Source: Blastococcus sp. PRF04-17 (GTDB taxonomy: Bacteria; Actinomycetota; Actinomycetes; Mycobacteriales; Geodermatophilaceae). Taken from it: a stretch of 64,000 nucleotides of DNA. The notes below the pieces were generated by a model. It saw nothing but the letters and a program-made list of their open reading frames with translations. It was not told where the DNA came from and did no database searches. The first letter of the stretch is position 1; each line of letters opens with the position of its first letter. Shown in pieces: positions 1 to 9,208 of the stretch. The stretch is taken from contig NZ_CP095412.1 of assembly GCF_023016265.1 (NCBI RefSeq), positions 4,154,001 to 4,218,000 of the forward strand, given 5' to 3'. A program made the translations under genes and the position numbers.

Positions 1-1114
1 CGGCGGGACCGGGCCGGCCGGGTACCGCGCTGCCGGTGTACCAGCCGGCGACAGCGGCGTCCGCGGGCGGCACGAGAGCTCCGGTATCGCTCAGCCCGAC
101 CGGCGTCACGGGGCTGTCCGTGCCGAGCGAGGGCAGGCTCAACCGGCTGGGCGGCGCCGACGGGCTCGCGGGCTCCGCGACCGGCGCCGGCACCACGTCG
201 GCCGGCACCACGTCGGCCGGCACCACGTCGGCCGACGCCGCGTGGGCCGACGCTGCATGCGCAGGCGGCACGATCGCGAGTGCCGCGCCCGCTGCGGCCG
301 CGGTTCCGACAACCCGTCCGCGACGGGACGACAGGGCGCCGGCCACGGCCAGGGCCAGGAACACCGCGGCGCCGGATGACGTGCGGCCGCCGCCGGCCTC
401 CACCGCGCCGATCGGCACGCGCTGCGCTCCCGCGGCGTCGACCACCATGCGCACGGTCAGACCGCCGTCCGGGCGGTCGAGCACCAGCAGGCTGACGACG
501 GTGCCGGCCATCAGCTCGACGGGCACGTCCTCGTCCGGGGGCAGGCGCACTGCCGAGCGCCCGGCCGGGACGGTCACCGGGGTTCCGGCGCCGGGGAAGG
601 CCAGGCCCTCTGCCAGCGGGGTGCCGTCGGTCAGCCTCACGTCGAGGGTCCCGGCGCCCCCGGCCGCCGCGAGCACCCGGACGCGGGTGCTGCCCGGAGG
701 TGGGGCGCTGAGGTCGTCGGCCAGCACCTGCACGCCCAGATCGGTGAAGGGCCCGGTGATCGCCACGGTCGACGCGCCGCCCGCCCGCACTGCGACGCGG
801 GTGCTCAGCACCGGGGGCGTCGTCGGCGCCGCTCCGGCCGCCCGGAGACTCACCGCATAGGTCCCGGCCGGGAGCTCGGTGAACCCCTCCACGTCGCCGT
901 AGGCGAGCCCGGTGGCGACGTCGGATCCCGGGTCGGTCGTCGTCCCCGCCTCGCCCAGCGGGGTCAGTGCGACGTCCACCGCCGGGCTGTCGGGCGAGAG
1001 GTGGGCGACGCGGAGCAGGCCCTCGTCAGCGGCAGCGGCGGGGGAGACCCCCAGCAGGCCGAGGAGGACGGACGCGGCGGCGGCCAGCAGCCCGACTCGC
1101 GATCCTGGGCTCAG
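1..1114 (-). CDS. DUF4397 domain protein fused to class F-type sortase (partial, 3' end off window)
   Basis: The reverse-strand frame is open from about 1114 to the window edge, giving at least 371 codons. It starts with a hydrophobic signal-like stretch ending in SPAAAAD, then the DUF4397 hallmark RVAHLSPDSPAVDVAL. After the DUF4397 region come a second hydrophobic stretch, an Ala/Pro/Val-rich linker with three ADVVP repeats, and then LSLPSLGTDSPVTPVGL and a GWYTGS segment, which resemble the N-terminal part of actinobacterial class F sortases. The sortase His/Cys/Arg residues would lie beyond the window. I infer a membrane-anchored surface protein that could attach or trim secreted proteins. 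No ATG, GTG or TTG is visible in frame before the signal sequence. The 5' boundary given is a CTG that overlaps the stop of the DivIVA gene, so either the start is non-canonical or a sequence error hides it. Confidence 0.6.
   Translation of the reverse strand, partial: MSPGSRVGLLAAAASVLLGLLGVSPAAAADEGLLRVAHLSPDSPAVDVALTPLGEAGTTTDPGSDVATGLAYGDVEGFTELPAGTYAVSLRAAGAAPTTPPVLSTRVAVRAGGASTVAITGPFTDLGVQVLADDLSAPPPGSTRVRVLAAAGGAGTLDVRLTDGTPLAEGLAFPGAGTPVTVPAGRSAVRLPPDEDVPVELMAGTVVSLLVLDRPDGGLTVRMVVDAAGAQRVPIGAVEAGGGRTSSGAAVFLALAVAGALSSRRGRVVGTAAAAGAALAIVPPAHAASAHAASADVVPADVVPADVVPAPVAEPASPSAPPSRLSLPSLGTDSPVTPVGLSDTGALVPPADAAVAGWYTGSAVPGRPGPA
189..233. repeat. 15-bp tandem repeat, three perfect copies
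   Basis: The unit GGCACCACGTCGGCC occurs three times head to tail. On the reverse strand it encodes the repeated ADVVP motif in the linker between the DUF4397 and sortase parts of the overlapping gene. It is a low-complexity coding linker. Confidence 0.85.
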
Positions 1115-2252
1115 GAACGCCCCTGGCCGACCGGCTGGTCGATCGCCTGCGTCGCCGGTCCGGGAGTGCCCGCCGGCGCGCTGGTGCCGGTGGTGGCGCC
1201 GGGCCGCGGAGGCATCGGCAGCTGGCGGGTGGCGGCTCGGCCGCCCGCGTGGGCTGGCGGGCGGCACCGGCCTCGCCGTCGCCACGGGCCGGCTGTGTCT
1301 GGGACGCCGGCTGGGGAGCGGGGGAGGGACGGCGTTCACCCTGCTGGGCCGGAGCCTGACTCTGGGCGGGAGCCTGGCTCTGGGCGGGAGCCTGGTTCTG
1401 GGCGGGAGCCTGGTTCGGTGCCGGCTGATTCTCGGCCGGCGCCGGCTGCGGACGGTCGCTCAGATCGGGCAGCGTGTTGAGCAGCTGGCGGGCCTGGATG
1501 AGGCGGCTGGTGAGCTCGTCGCGCACGTCGCGGATGGCTTCGGCCTTGGCCTCGGCCTCGGCGACGAGCTGTGCGGCGCGCTGCTCGGCGGCGGCGATCC
1601 GCTGCCGGGCGGCCTCGGTGGAGACGCGCTCGCGCTCCTCCTCGACCCGGGCGGCCTCGGCGCGGCGGGAGCGCTGCGCGATGTCGAAGTCCTCCTCGAC
1701 CTTGGCGCGGCGGGCCTGCGACTCGGCGTCGAGCCGGGCCACCCGCTCCTGGGCCTTGCCGACGAGCTCGTCGGCGCGGATCTGTGCCTTCTGGGCGATC
1801 TGCTCGGCGTTCTGGCGGGCCTCGGCGAGCATGCGCTCGACCTCCGCCTGGCCGGCGGCGTGCCGCTCGAGCAGCGCACGCTCCTCGGCGGCGGTCTGCT
1901 CGCGGACGGCCTGGGCGTCGAGCTCGGCGGCCCGGCGGATCTCCGCGGCCTCCTCCTCGGCGAGGGTCAGCATGTGCTGGATCCGCTCGCTGATGTTCTC
2001 GAACGTCGGAGCCGCGGCAGTGGCGGCCTTGCGGCGCAGCGACTCGATCTCCCCGTGCAGCGCCGACAGTTGGCTGGCCATGTCGGCCGACCGGGCCACG
2101 GCCGCGTCGCGGTCGGCCAGTGCGATCCGGAAGTCGGCCTCGAGCCGCTCGATCGTCTCGGCGACCTGATTGCGGTCGTAGCCCCGCAGCACGACGTCGA
2201 ACGAGTGCTGAGCCTCGTGCATCTGCAGCGGATCGTGGCGGGGATCGGTCAT
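1111..2252 (-). CDS. DivIVA domain-containing coiled-coil protein (one frame break)
   Basis: The N-terminus begins MTDPRHDPLQMHEAQHSFD and continues with VVLRGYDRNQVAETIERLEAD, which resembles the membrane-curvature-sensing N-domain of DivIVA proteins. A long Ala/Glu/Arg-rich coiled coil follows from about residue 45 to 290, then a disordered Pro/Gln/Ala tail. The protein is probably a polar or septal scaffold in growth or division. It differs from the Wag31-type N-terminus and may be closer to the SepIVA-like group. The in-frame reading continues to 1026 but turns into Arg-rich nonsense after about 1235. Restoring one missing base near 1232-1238 gives the plausible tail ATRQLPMPPRPG and a stop at 1113-1111. 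The start at 2252 was preferred over an upstream GTG because the conserved domain begins just after it. Confidence 0.75.
1350..1421. repeat. 18-bp tandem repeat coding for a Gln/Ala/Pro linker
   Basis: There are four near-identical 18-bp units of the form GGGAGCCTGG(C/T)TCTGGGC. On the reverse strand they encode repeated QAPAQS/N units in the disordered tail of the DivIVA-domain protein. Such arrays can change copy number by slippage. Confidence 0.8.
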
Positions 2253-2390
2253 GTCCTCATCCTCGCAGACGCCGAAACGTCGCGTCAGCGTGTCGGGGCG
2301 AGAGCGGTGCTCCTGTGGCAACTGTTCTGCGAGGTCCCCTGCAGGGTCCCGCCGCGAGCTTGCGAGTGGTGGGGGGCAGGGGGTCCCTCA

Positions 2391-3721
2391 TCACACCCCG
2401 CGGAAGCGGTTGATCGCCTCGAGGTGCTTCTCGCGCTTCTCGCCGTCCTTGACGCCGAGGCCCTCCTCGGGGGCGAGGGTGAGCACGCCGACCTTGCCCT
2501 GGTGAGCGTTCTTGTGGACGTCGAGGGCGGCCTGGCCGACCTCCTCCATCGGGTAGACCTTGGACAGGGTCGGGTGGATGAGGCCCTTGTCGATGAGCCG
2601 GTTGGCCTCCCACGCCTCCTTGTAGTTGGCGAAGTGCGAGCTGAGGATCTTCTTCAGGTTCATCCAGAGGTACCGGTTGTCGTACTGGTGCATGTACCCG
2701 GTGGTCGACGCGCAGGTGATGACCGTGCCGCCCTTCTTGGCGACGTAGACGCTGGCGCCGAAGGTCTCCCGACCGGGATGCTCGAAGACGATGTCGACGT
2801 CCTCGCCACCGGTGAGCTCGCGGATCTTCTTGCCCAGGCGCTGCCACTCCTTGGGGTCCTGGGTGTTCTCGTCCTTCCAGAACGCGTACTGCTCGGCGGA
2901 GCGGTCGATGATCAGCTCGGCGCCCATCCTGCGGACGATCTCGGCCTTCTCCGGGCTGCTCACCACGCAGACGGGGATCGCGCCGCCGTTGAGCGCCATC
3001 TGGGTGGCGTAGGAGCCCAGGCCGCCGGAGGCACCCCAGATCAGAACGGTGTCGCCCTGCTTCATGTTGGCGCCGTTGCGGCTGACCAGCTGCCGGTAGG
3101 CCGTGGAGTTGACCAGCCCCGGCGCGGCCGCCTCCTCCCAGGAGAGGTGGGCGGCTTCGGCATCAGCTGGTTGCTCTTGACCAGCGCCAGCTCGGCCAGG
3201 CCACCGAAGTTCGTCTCGAAGCCCCAGATGCGCTGCTGGGGGTCCATCATGGTGTCGTCATGGCCGGCGGGGTCCTCGAGCTCCACCGACAGGCAGTGCG
3301 CCACGACCTCGTCGCCGGGCTTCCACTTGTTCACGCCCGGACCGACCTTCAGCACGACTCCGGCCAGGTCGGAGCCGACCACGTGGTACGGCAGGTCGTG
3401 CCGCTTCGTCAGCTCCGAGACCCGGCCGTAGCGCTCGAGGAACCCGAACGTCGACACCGGCTCGAAGATCGACGTCCAGACGGTGTTGTAGTTGACCGAC
3501 GACGCCATGACGGCCACGATCGCCTCGCCCGGGCCGAGCTCCGGCGTTGCGACCTCCTGGACGTGCAGCGACTTGCGCGGGTCCTTCTCCTTGGTGGCCA
3601 TGCCCTCGAACATGTCCTGCTCGTCCTTGCGCACCACCACCGCGCGGTAGGACTCCGGCACGGCCAGACCGCCGATCGCGTCCAGCTGGTCGGCGAGGAT
3701 GGCGTCCCTGATCTCGTTCAC
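2391..3721 (-). CDS. ccrA: Crotonyl-CoA carboxylase/reductase (one frame break)
   Basis: This enzyme reductively carboxylates crotonyl-CoA with NADPH and CO2 to ethylmalonyl-CoA, the key step of the ethylmalonyl-CoA pathway. It is a medium-chain dehydrogenase/reductase of about 443 residues once repaired, the usual family length. Residues reported to form the CO2 pocket in the Kitasatospora enzyme appear present: Asn in SVNYN, Phe-Glu in GFETNFGG, and His in TTGYMHQYDNRYLW. The nucleotide fold shows GASGGLGSYATQMAL. The start is GTG at 3721. The frame breaks after NQLMPKP; adding one base at 3149-3158 restores a continuous AAHLSWEEAAAPGLVNSTAY. The gene lies 59 bases behind mce on the same strand, and a palindrome sits between them. 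Confidence 0.93.
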
Positions 3722-3763
3722 GCGTGCTCCCGGGTCGTCGATGGCTCGGTGCGGTGAGGGGAT

Positions 3764-3778
3764 GTTACTGGTCAGTAG
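3764..3778. promoter_or_regulatory. Candidate operator upstream of ccrA (TTACTG half-site palindrome)
   Basis: The sequence TTACTGGTCAGTA is an imperfect inverted repeat (TACTG/CAGTA), about 45 bases upstream of the ccrA start codon. Similar palindromes lie before the acylase gene (11426-11441) and before etfB (39259-39274). The position suits repressor binding; the identity of the regulator is not known. Confidence 0.4.
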
Positions 3779-3780
3779 AT

Positions 3781-4233
3781 TCAGTGGCCAGTCGCGGGCT
3801 CGACCAGCTCGACGAGGACGCCGCCGGCGTCCTTGGGGTGGACGAAGTTCACGCGGCTGCCCGCCGTCCCGCGCTTGGGGACGTCGTAGAGCAGTCGCAG
3901 CCCGCGCTCGCGGAGGGTGGCGCTGGCGGCCTCGACGTCGTCCACGCGGAAGGCCAGCTGCTGCAGGCCGGGGCCGGAGCGCCCGATGAACTTCGCGATC
4001 GTGGACTCGGGCGTGAGCGGGGCCAGCAGCTGGATACGCGTGTCGCCGTCGCCGACCGCCAGCATGGCCTCGCGGACGCCCTGTTCCTCGTTGGTCTCCT
4101 CGTGCACCGACTGCACGCCGAAGGCCTGGGCGTAGAAGGCGATCGCCTCGTCGAGGTCCGGCACGGCGATGCCGACGTGGTCGATGGTGGTGAACAGCTC
4201 GCCGGGCAGGCCGGCCTGCGTCTCGGTGGTCAC
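3781..4233 (-). CDS. mce: Methylmalonyl-CoA/ethylmalonyl-CoA epimerase
   Basis: This is a 150-residue glyoxalase/VOC-fold protein that interconverts the (R) and (S) forms of methylmalonyl-CoA, and in pathways with Ccr also ethylmalonyl-CoA. Two VOC modules are visible. The first has [17 protein letters not shown] with the first metal-binding His, and the second has [15 protein letters not shown] and ends with [10 protein letters not shown], carrying the last Glu ligand. The start is GTG at 4233, giving the family's usual length. The gene is the first of a leftward pair with ccrA and diverges from atoB, so thiolase, reductase/carboxylase and epimerase sit side by side. Confidence 0.93.
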   Translation of the reverse strand: MTTETQAGLPGELFTTIDHVGIAVPDLDEAIAFYAQAFGVQSVHEETNEEQGVREAMLAVGDGDTRIQLLAPLTPESTIAKFIGRSGPGLQQLAFRVDDVEAASATLRERGLRLLYDVPKRGTAGSRVNFVHPKDAGGVLVELVEPATGH

Positions 4234-4251
4234 GCGGGCATCCTGCCTGCA

Positions 4252-4276
4252 GACGTCTGAGACGTCACATCGATGT
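4252..4276. promoter_or_regulatory. Two adjacent palindromes in the mce/atoB divergent promoter region
   Basis: GACGTCT-G-AGACGTC (4252-4266) is a perfect inverted repeat. It is followed immediately by the self-complementary ACATCGATGT (4267-4276). Both lie in the 172-base gap between the divergent mce and atoB genes and are candidate regulator sites. No regulator can be assigned from sequence alone. Confidence 0.4.
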
Positions 4277-4405
4277 GGCAGGGTTCACGCACGGGAAGAG
4301 GGCCGCCACGCCGGGTCGCTCGTTGATCAGGGCGCCCTATCCTCGGACCACGAGATCTGCACACGACACGGCCGCCAACGGCGGCGGCCCGGCACTGGAG
4401 GCAGC

Positions 4406-5596
4406 ATGTCCCGCTCGGTCATCGTCAGCGGCGCCCGCACCCCGATGGGGCGACTGCTCGGCTCGCTGAAGGACTTCTCCGCAGCCGACCTCGGCGGCTT
4501 CGCGATCAAGGCCGCGCTGGAGCGGGCCGGCATCTCCGGCGACCAGGTCGACTACGTGATCATGGGTCAGGTCATCCAGGCCGGCGCCGGCCAGAACCCG
4601 GCGCGCCCCGCCGCGGTCGCCGCCGGCATCCCGATGACGGTGCCGTCGATCACGATCAACAAGGTCTGCCTGTCCGGCATCAACGCGATCGCCATGGCCG
4701 ACCAGCTCATCCGCGCCGGCGAGTTCGACGTCGTCGTGGCCGGCGGCATGGAGTCGATGACCCAGGCCCCCCACCTCCTGGCGAACTCGCGCACCGGCAC
4801 CAAGTACGGCGACACGAAGCTCATCGACTCGATGGCGCACGACGGGCTGTCCGACACCTTCGACCAGGTCGCCATGGGCGTGCTCACCGAGCAGGCCAAC
4901 GGCCGGTACGACCTGACCCGCGAGGAGCAGGACGCCTTCGCCGCCGCCAGCCACCAGAAGGCGGCGCGGGCGGCCAAGGACGGGATCTTCGACGAGGAGA
5001 TCACCCCGGTCCTCATCCCGCAGCGCAAGGGCGACCCCATCGAGTTCCGCGAGGACGAGGGCGTCCGGGCCGACACGACCGTCGAGAGCCTCTCCAAGCT
5101 CAAGCCGGCCTTCGCCAAGGACGGCACGATCACCGCCGGCACCGCCTCGCAGATCTCGGACGGCGCGTGCGCGGTCGTGGTCATGAGCGCGGAGAAGGCC
5201 GCCGAGCTCGGCTGCACCGTGATCGCGGAGATCGGCGCCCACGGCGTCGTCGCCGGACCCGACGCCACGCTCCAGAGCCAGCCGTCGCGGGCCATCCAGA
5301 AGGCGTGCGAGCGCGAGGGCATCGACCCGAAGGACCTCGACCTGGTCGAGCTCAACGAGGCGTTCGCCGCCGTCGGGATCGTGTCGACCCGCGAGCTCGG
5401 CATCGATCCGGAGAAGGTGAACCCCAATGGCGGCGCCATCGCCCTCGGGCACCCGGTGGGCATGAGCGGCGCACGCATCGTGCTCGACCTGGCGCTCGAG
5501 CTGCGCCGCCGCGGCGGTGGCGTCGGCGCCGCCGCGCTGTGCGGCGGCGGCGGCCAGGGTGACGCGCTGATCCTGCACGTGCCCGCCAAGGCGTGA
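4406..5596 (+). CDS. atoB: Acetyl-CoA C-acetyltransferase (thiolase)
   Basis: This 396-residue thiolase condenses two acetyl-CoA to acetoacetyl-CoA or runs the reverse cleavage. The nucleophilic Cys is at about residue 88 in [11 protein letters not shown]. The His motif is [17 protein letters not shown] and the second Cys is in [11 protein letters not shown] near the C-terminus. The start ATG at 4406 has a GGAGG ribosome site five bases upstream; a longer upstream open frame adds unrelated Arg-rich residues. The stop overlaps the GTG start of meaB (GTGA), so the two are probably translationally coupled. Next to ccrA and mce it likely feeds the C4 entry of the ethylmalonyl-CoA route. Confidence 0.93.
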   Translation: MSRSVIVSGARTPMGRLLGSLKDFSAADLGGFAIKAALERAGISGDQVDYVIMGQVIQAGAGQNPARPAAVAAGIPMTVPSITINKVCLSGINAIAMADQLIRAGEFDVVVAGGMESMTQAPHLLANSRTGTKYGDTKLIDSMAHDGLSDTFDQVAMGVLTEQANGRYDLTREEQDAFAAASHQKAARAAKDGIFDEEITPVLIPQRKGDPIEFREDEGVRADTTVESLSKLKPAFAKDGTITAGTASQISDGACAVVVMSAEKAAELGCTVIAEIGAHGVVAGPDATLQSQPSRAIQKACEREGIDPKDLDLVELNEAFAAVGIVSTRELGIDPEKVNPNGGAIALGHPVGMSGARIVLDLALELRRRGGGVGAAALCGGGGQGDALILHVPAKA

Positions 5597-6617
5597 CCTC
5601 GGACGGTCTGGCGGTCCAGACGGAGGCCCCCACCACCCCACGGGGCAGGCGGGGGCGCCGCGCTGCCGACGTCCCCACCCTCGTGGCGCGCGCCCGCGAG
5701 GGCGACGCCCGGTCGGTGGCCCGCCTGATCTCACTGGTCGAGGACGCCAGTCCGGCCCTGCGGGAGGTCGCCGCAGCCCTGGCCCCGCACACGGGGCACG
5801 CGCAGGTGCTCGGCCTGACCGGGTCGCCCGGGGTCGGCAAGTCGACGTCGACCACGGCGCTGGTGCGGGCGTTCCGGCAGGCGGGCAAGCGGGTCGGGGT
5901 GCTCGCCGTCGACCCGTCGTCGCCGTTCTCCGGGGAGCGCTGCTCGGCGACCGGGTGCGGATGCAGGACCACGCCGGCGACCCGGGGGTCTACATCCGCT
6001 CGATGGCCTCGCGCGGGCAGCTCGGCGGGCTTGCCTGGGCCACGCCGCAGGCGCTGCGGGTGCTCGACGCCGCCGGGTGCGACGTGGTGCTGATCGAGAC
6101 CGTGGGCGTGGGGCAGTCGGAGCTGGAGATCGCCTCCCTGGCCGACACGACCCTGGTCCTCGTCGCGCCGGGCATGGGTGACGGGATCCAGGCCGCGAAG
6201 GCCGGGATCCTCGAGGTCGCCGACGTCTTCGTCGTCAACAAGGCCGACCGGGACGGCGCCGACCAGACGGTGCGCGACCTGCGCTACATGCTGTCGCTGG
6301 GCGGGCGGCACTCCGAGGCCGGCCACTGGCGGCCGCCGATCGTGCGGACCGTGGCGTCGCGGGAGAGCGACAACGGCATCGACGAGGTCGTCGCGAGGGT
6401 GGAGGAGCACCGGCAGTGGCTGGACTCCACCGGGGAGGGGCAGCGCCGGCGCACCGAGCGTGCGGCGCGGGAGATCGAGGCGATCGCGCTGGCCTCGCTC
6501 CGCGAACGGATGGGTGACGTGCACGGGTCCGCGGCGCTCGGCGCTCTCGCCGACCAGGTGGTGGCCGGGGGAACCGACCCGTACCGGGCCGCCGACGAGC
6601 TGCTCGCGCAGCTCTGA
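5593..6617 (+). CDS. meaB: Methylmalonyl-CoA mutase-associated GTPase MeaB (one frame break)
   Basis: This is a G3E-family GTPase chaperone that loads and protects the B12 cofactor of acyl-CoA mutases. Walker A is GSPGVGKST at about residues 77-85, and later come the Asp-rich [10 protein letters not shown], the ETVGVGQSE switch motif, and [11 protein letters not shown] as the guanine-specificity NKxD. Repaired length is about 341 residues, normal for the family. The frame breaks after PFSG in a run of four G at 5932-5935; one more G restores [16 protein letters not shown], a family-typical sequence. The GTG start overlaps the atoB stop. The likely client, an acyl-CoA mutase large subunit, is encoded at 9741. 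Confidence 0.92.
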
Positions 6618-6653
6618 CCTGCGGCCAGGGGCCCGGCCCGTGACCATGGACGG

Positions 6654-8123
6654 GTGAACGGACAACCGGACGCCGTCGTCGTCGGAGCCGGGCCGAACGG
6701 GCTGGCCGCCGCGCTGCGGTTGTCGGCCGCGGGGCTCCGGGTGCGCGTCGTCGAGGCCGCCGAGCGACCCGGCGGCGGCATGCGTACCGAGGAACTGATG
6801 CGTCCGGGCTACCTGCACGACGTCTGCTCGATCGTCCAGCCGATGGCCGCGGCGGCGCCGTTCTTCCGGGAGTTCGACCCGCAGAGCCGGGGGGTCCGGC
6901 TCGTGCAGCCGGAGATCAACTTCGCCCATCCGCTGGACGGCGGCCGGGCCGCGCTGGCCCACCACTCCCTGGAGGAGACCGCTGCCGGGCTGGGGGCGGA
7001 CGCCGATGCCTACCGGCGGCTGTTCGGCCCGCTCGTGGCCCGCGGCACCGACGTCGTCGACTTCTTCCTCACCAGCCGGCTGCGCAGCCTGCCGACGCGG
7101 AGCGTCCCGCAGATAGCGAAGTTCGGGCTGACCGGGCTGCCGAACGTGAGCTGGCTGGCGCACCGGTACTTCGACACGGAGGAGGGGCGGGCGCTGCTGG
7201 GCGGGGCGGCGGCGCACGGGATGCTCGACCTCTCCCAGCCGCTGACCTCGGCGCTCGGGATGCTGCTGGTCATGCTCGGCCACCACGCCGGCTGGCCGCT
7301 GATCGAGGGCGGGTCGCAGAAGCTCGCCGACGCGATGGTGACCGCGCTCGAGGAGCAGGGCGGCGAGGTCGTCACCGGCCACCACGTCACCGACCTGCGG
7401 GAGTTCGAGGGCGTGCCGGCGGTGCTGCTCAACACGACCCCCGAGGCGTTCGTCGCGATGGCCGGTGACCGGGTGCACGAGGGCTACCGACGCTGGGTGT
7501 CGCGGTACAAGCACGGGGCCGGCGTCTTCAAGATCGACTGGATCCTGTCCGAGCCGGTGCCGTGGGCCAATCCCGACGTCCGGCGGGCCGGCACCATCCA
7601 CGTCGCCGGCAACCTGGACGAGACCATCGCCGGCGAGCGGGCGCCCAACCAGGGCCGGCTGACCGACCGGCCCTACGTGCTCGCGGTCCAGCCCACCGTG
7701 CCCGACCCGTCACGGGCGCCCGAGGGAGGGCACATCCTCTGGGCCTACGTGCACGTGCCGCACGGGGCGGACGTGGACATGACCGAGGCCATCGAGAACC
7801 AGATCGAGCGGTTCGCGCCCGGCTTCCGCGACACGGTCGTGGAGCGGTACACGAAGAACGCCGTCGAGATGGAGCGGTGGAACCCCAGCTACGTCGGCGG
7901 CGACATCTCCAACGGCCAGGCGACGCTGCGGCAGATGCTGGCGCGACCCGTGCCCAGGTGGAACACGTACAAGACCCCGGTCGAGGGGGTCTACCTGGCC
8001 TCGGCGGCCACGCCTCCCGGTCCGGCCGTGCACGGCACCTGCGGGGACAACGCCGCGAGGGTGGCCCTGCGCGAGGTGTTCGGCGTGAAGCACGCCCCGC
8101 CGCTCCGCCCGCCCCTCCGCTGA
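6654..8123 (+). CDS. FAD-dependent oxidoreductase, phytoene desaturase-like family
   Basis: This 489-residue flavoprotein has an N-terminal dinucleotide fold, VVVGAGPNGLAAALRLSAAG, then the FAD contact VVEAAERPGGGMRTEEL. The C-terminus has the second FAD motif around GVYLASAATPPGPAVHGTCG. It belongs to the broad NAD(P)/FAD-dependent oxidoreductase family that includes carotenoid desaturases, but no carotenoid genes are nearby, so the substrate is unknown. The start is GTG at 6654, 36 bases after meaB. It could be co-transcribed with atoB and meaB. It converges on the DUF559 gene, with a hairpin between them. Confidence 0.8.
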   Translation: MNGQPDAVVVGAGPNGLAAALRLSAAGLRVRVVEAAERPGGGMRTEELMRPGYLHDVCSIVQPMAAAAPFFREFDPQSRGVRLVQPEINFAHPLDGGRAALAHHSLEETAAGLGADADAYRRLFGPLVARGTDVVDFFLTSRLRSLPTRSVPQIAKFGLTGLPNVSWLAHRYFDTEEGRALLGGAAAHGMLDLSQPLTSALGMLLVMLGHHAGWPLIEGGSQKLADAMVTALEEQGGEVVTGHHVTDLREFEGVPAVLLNTTPEAFVAMAGDRVHEGYRRWVSRYKHGAGVFKIDWILSEPVPWANPDVRRAGTIHVAGNLDETIAGERAPNQGRLTDRPYVLAVQPTVPDPSRAPEGGHILWAYVHVPHGADVDMTEAIENQIERFAPGFRDTVVERYTKNAVEMERWNPSYVGGDISNGQATLRQMLARPVPRWNTYKTPVEGVYLASAATPPGPAVHGTCGDNAARVALREVFGVKHAPPLRPPLR

Positions 8124-8127
8124 CCGA

Positions 8128-8155
8128 CATCTCGACAAGCCGACATGTCGAGATG
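8128..8155. terminator. Hairpin between convergent genes
   Basis: CATCTCGACA (8128-8137) pairs perfectly with TGTCGAGATG (8146-8155) across an eight-base loop. It starts five bases after the oxidoreductase stop and precedes the stop of the convergent DUF559 gene. There is no T-run, so it would be an intrinsic-like bidirectional terminator. Confidence 0.55.
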
Positions 8156-8192
8156 CGGCTCAGGCCGGTGACCGGGGCCGGTGATACCGGCG

Positions 8193-9080
8193 TCAGGCGG
8201 ATCTCGGTGATCCCAGGAGCGATGCCAGTCGGGTGAGGAGCCGGGTCGGGTCACGAAGATCGGCCGCCGTCACGAAGATCACCTGCCACCCCATCGCGCT
8301 GAGGTCGTTGAGCCGCCGGCGGTCCTTCTCCACGTTCTGTGGTTCGCCGTGCCACTTCCCCTCGTACTCCAGAGCGATGCGGTGCTCCGGCCAGGCGAAA
8401 TCCACGCGGGCGACCAGGCGAGTCGCGGTCCGGACGCGGTACTGGGCGACAGGTGCCGGTAGTCCGGCACGCATCAGTAGCAGGCGCAGGCGGGTCTCCT
8501 GAGGCGACGCGGCGAGGCCGTCGGCGAGCTGCACCACGCGTCGCACCCAGCGGCAGTCCCGCCCCAGAAGCCCAGCGGCGGCCGCTCGTACCTCGTCGAG
8601 GAAGACGAGGCCGGGGGCGAGGAACTGGTCGAGTGCGACCACCGCCTCGTCGAGCGGCCGGATGGATGCCAGGTCCAGGGCCGTGCGCATCGCGGTCGTG
8701 GTCGGGACGCCTCTCCGGCCGAAGACGTGCTCCTCGAGCAGGGCTCGTCGCGACACCAGGACGCCGCGCACGGAGCCGCCGCGGCAGACCGGTGCCACGG
8801 TGAGCTCGACCGGGTCGTCAGGGCCGGCCAGCTCGACGCCCCAGAGCACCGCGGCGCTGCGTCCCGACGCGACGGCACCCGGCAGCAGGAACCGCGTCGC
8901 GGCAAGGGTGCGCAGCTCATGGGTGACGGGCAAGCCGGCGCAGGCGTAGACGTCGGGGAAGAGACGCTGCCACGCCGAGCTCTGCAGTTGATGTCGGGTC
9001 AACCGGCCGGAACGAATGGCCGCCGATCCGCGGAAGACCGTGCCGACGAGTTCGCGTGGCCGCGCGGGACGGGGAGGCAC
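8193..9080 (-). CDS. DUF559-domain protein, AbiEi-antitoxin-like architecture
   Basis: The N-terminal half resembles the winged-helix region of AbiEi-type antitoxins, with SGRLTRHQLQSSAWQRLFPDVY. The C-terminal part resembles DUF559, a Vsr/restriction-endonuclease-like fold, with VDFAWPEHRIALEYEGKWHG and a following EKDRRRLNDLSAMGWQVI. This pairing is common as an orphan in actinobacteria, and its function is not established. I chose the GTG at 9080 because the longer frame to 9167 runs into a large inverted repeat shared with the marR promoter region. No AbiEii toxin gene is adjacent. The gene is divergent from marR. Confidence 0.7.
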   Translation of the reverse strand: MPPRPARPRELVGTVFRGSAAIRSGRLTRHQLQSSAWQRLFPDVYACAGLPVTHELRTLAATRFLLPGAVASGRSAAVLWGVELAGPDDPVELTVAPVCRGGSVRGVLVSRRALLEEHVFGRRGVPTTTAMRTALDLASIRPLDEAVVALDQFLAPGLVFLDEVRAAAAGLLGRDCRWVRRVVQLADGLAASPQETRLRLLLMRAGLPAPVAQYRVRTATRLVARVDFAWPEHRIALEYEGKWHGEPQNVEKDRRRLNDLSAMGWQVIFVTAADLRDPTRLLTRLASLLGSPRSA

Positions 9081-9140
9081 GGGCAAGCTTGACCCGAGCC
9101 GGTCGCCGGCCGCGGTCGTGATCCACAGGTCCGCGCCGAC

Positions 9141-9190
9141 ATGCGCTCCAGGCCGGCATCCGCCCACCCCGATGCCGGTCTGGAGCGCAT
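9141..9190. repeat. Large inverted repeat between divergent DUF559 and marR genes
   Basis: The left arm ATGCGCTCCAGGCCGGCATC (9141-9160) matches the complement of the right arm (9171-9190) at 19 of 20 positions, with a ten-base spacer. The right arm ends 18 bases before the marR start codon. It may be an operator for the MarR protein, a stable leader hairpin, or a short dispersed palindromic element. Confidence 0.7.
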
Positions 9191-9208
9191 CTCGGCGAGA
9201 ATCACCGC

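Noticed and set aside
912-3431. 839-codon forward open frame
   Set aside because: It overlaps the DivIVA and ccrA genes on the other strand and is rich in Gly/Leu/Arg with no recognisable domain, as expected of an antisense shadow in GC-rich DNA.
2391-3721. ccrA as part of a polyketide cluster
   Set aside because: No polyketide synthase or other biosynthetic gene is within the window; the neighbours are central acyl-CoA enzymes.
5352-7601. 749-codon reverse open frame
   Set aside because: Antisense to atoB, meaB and the oxidoreductase; Arg/Gly/His-rich composition and no family motif.
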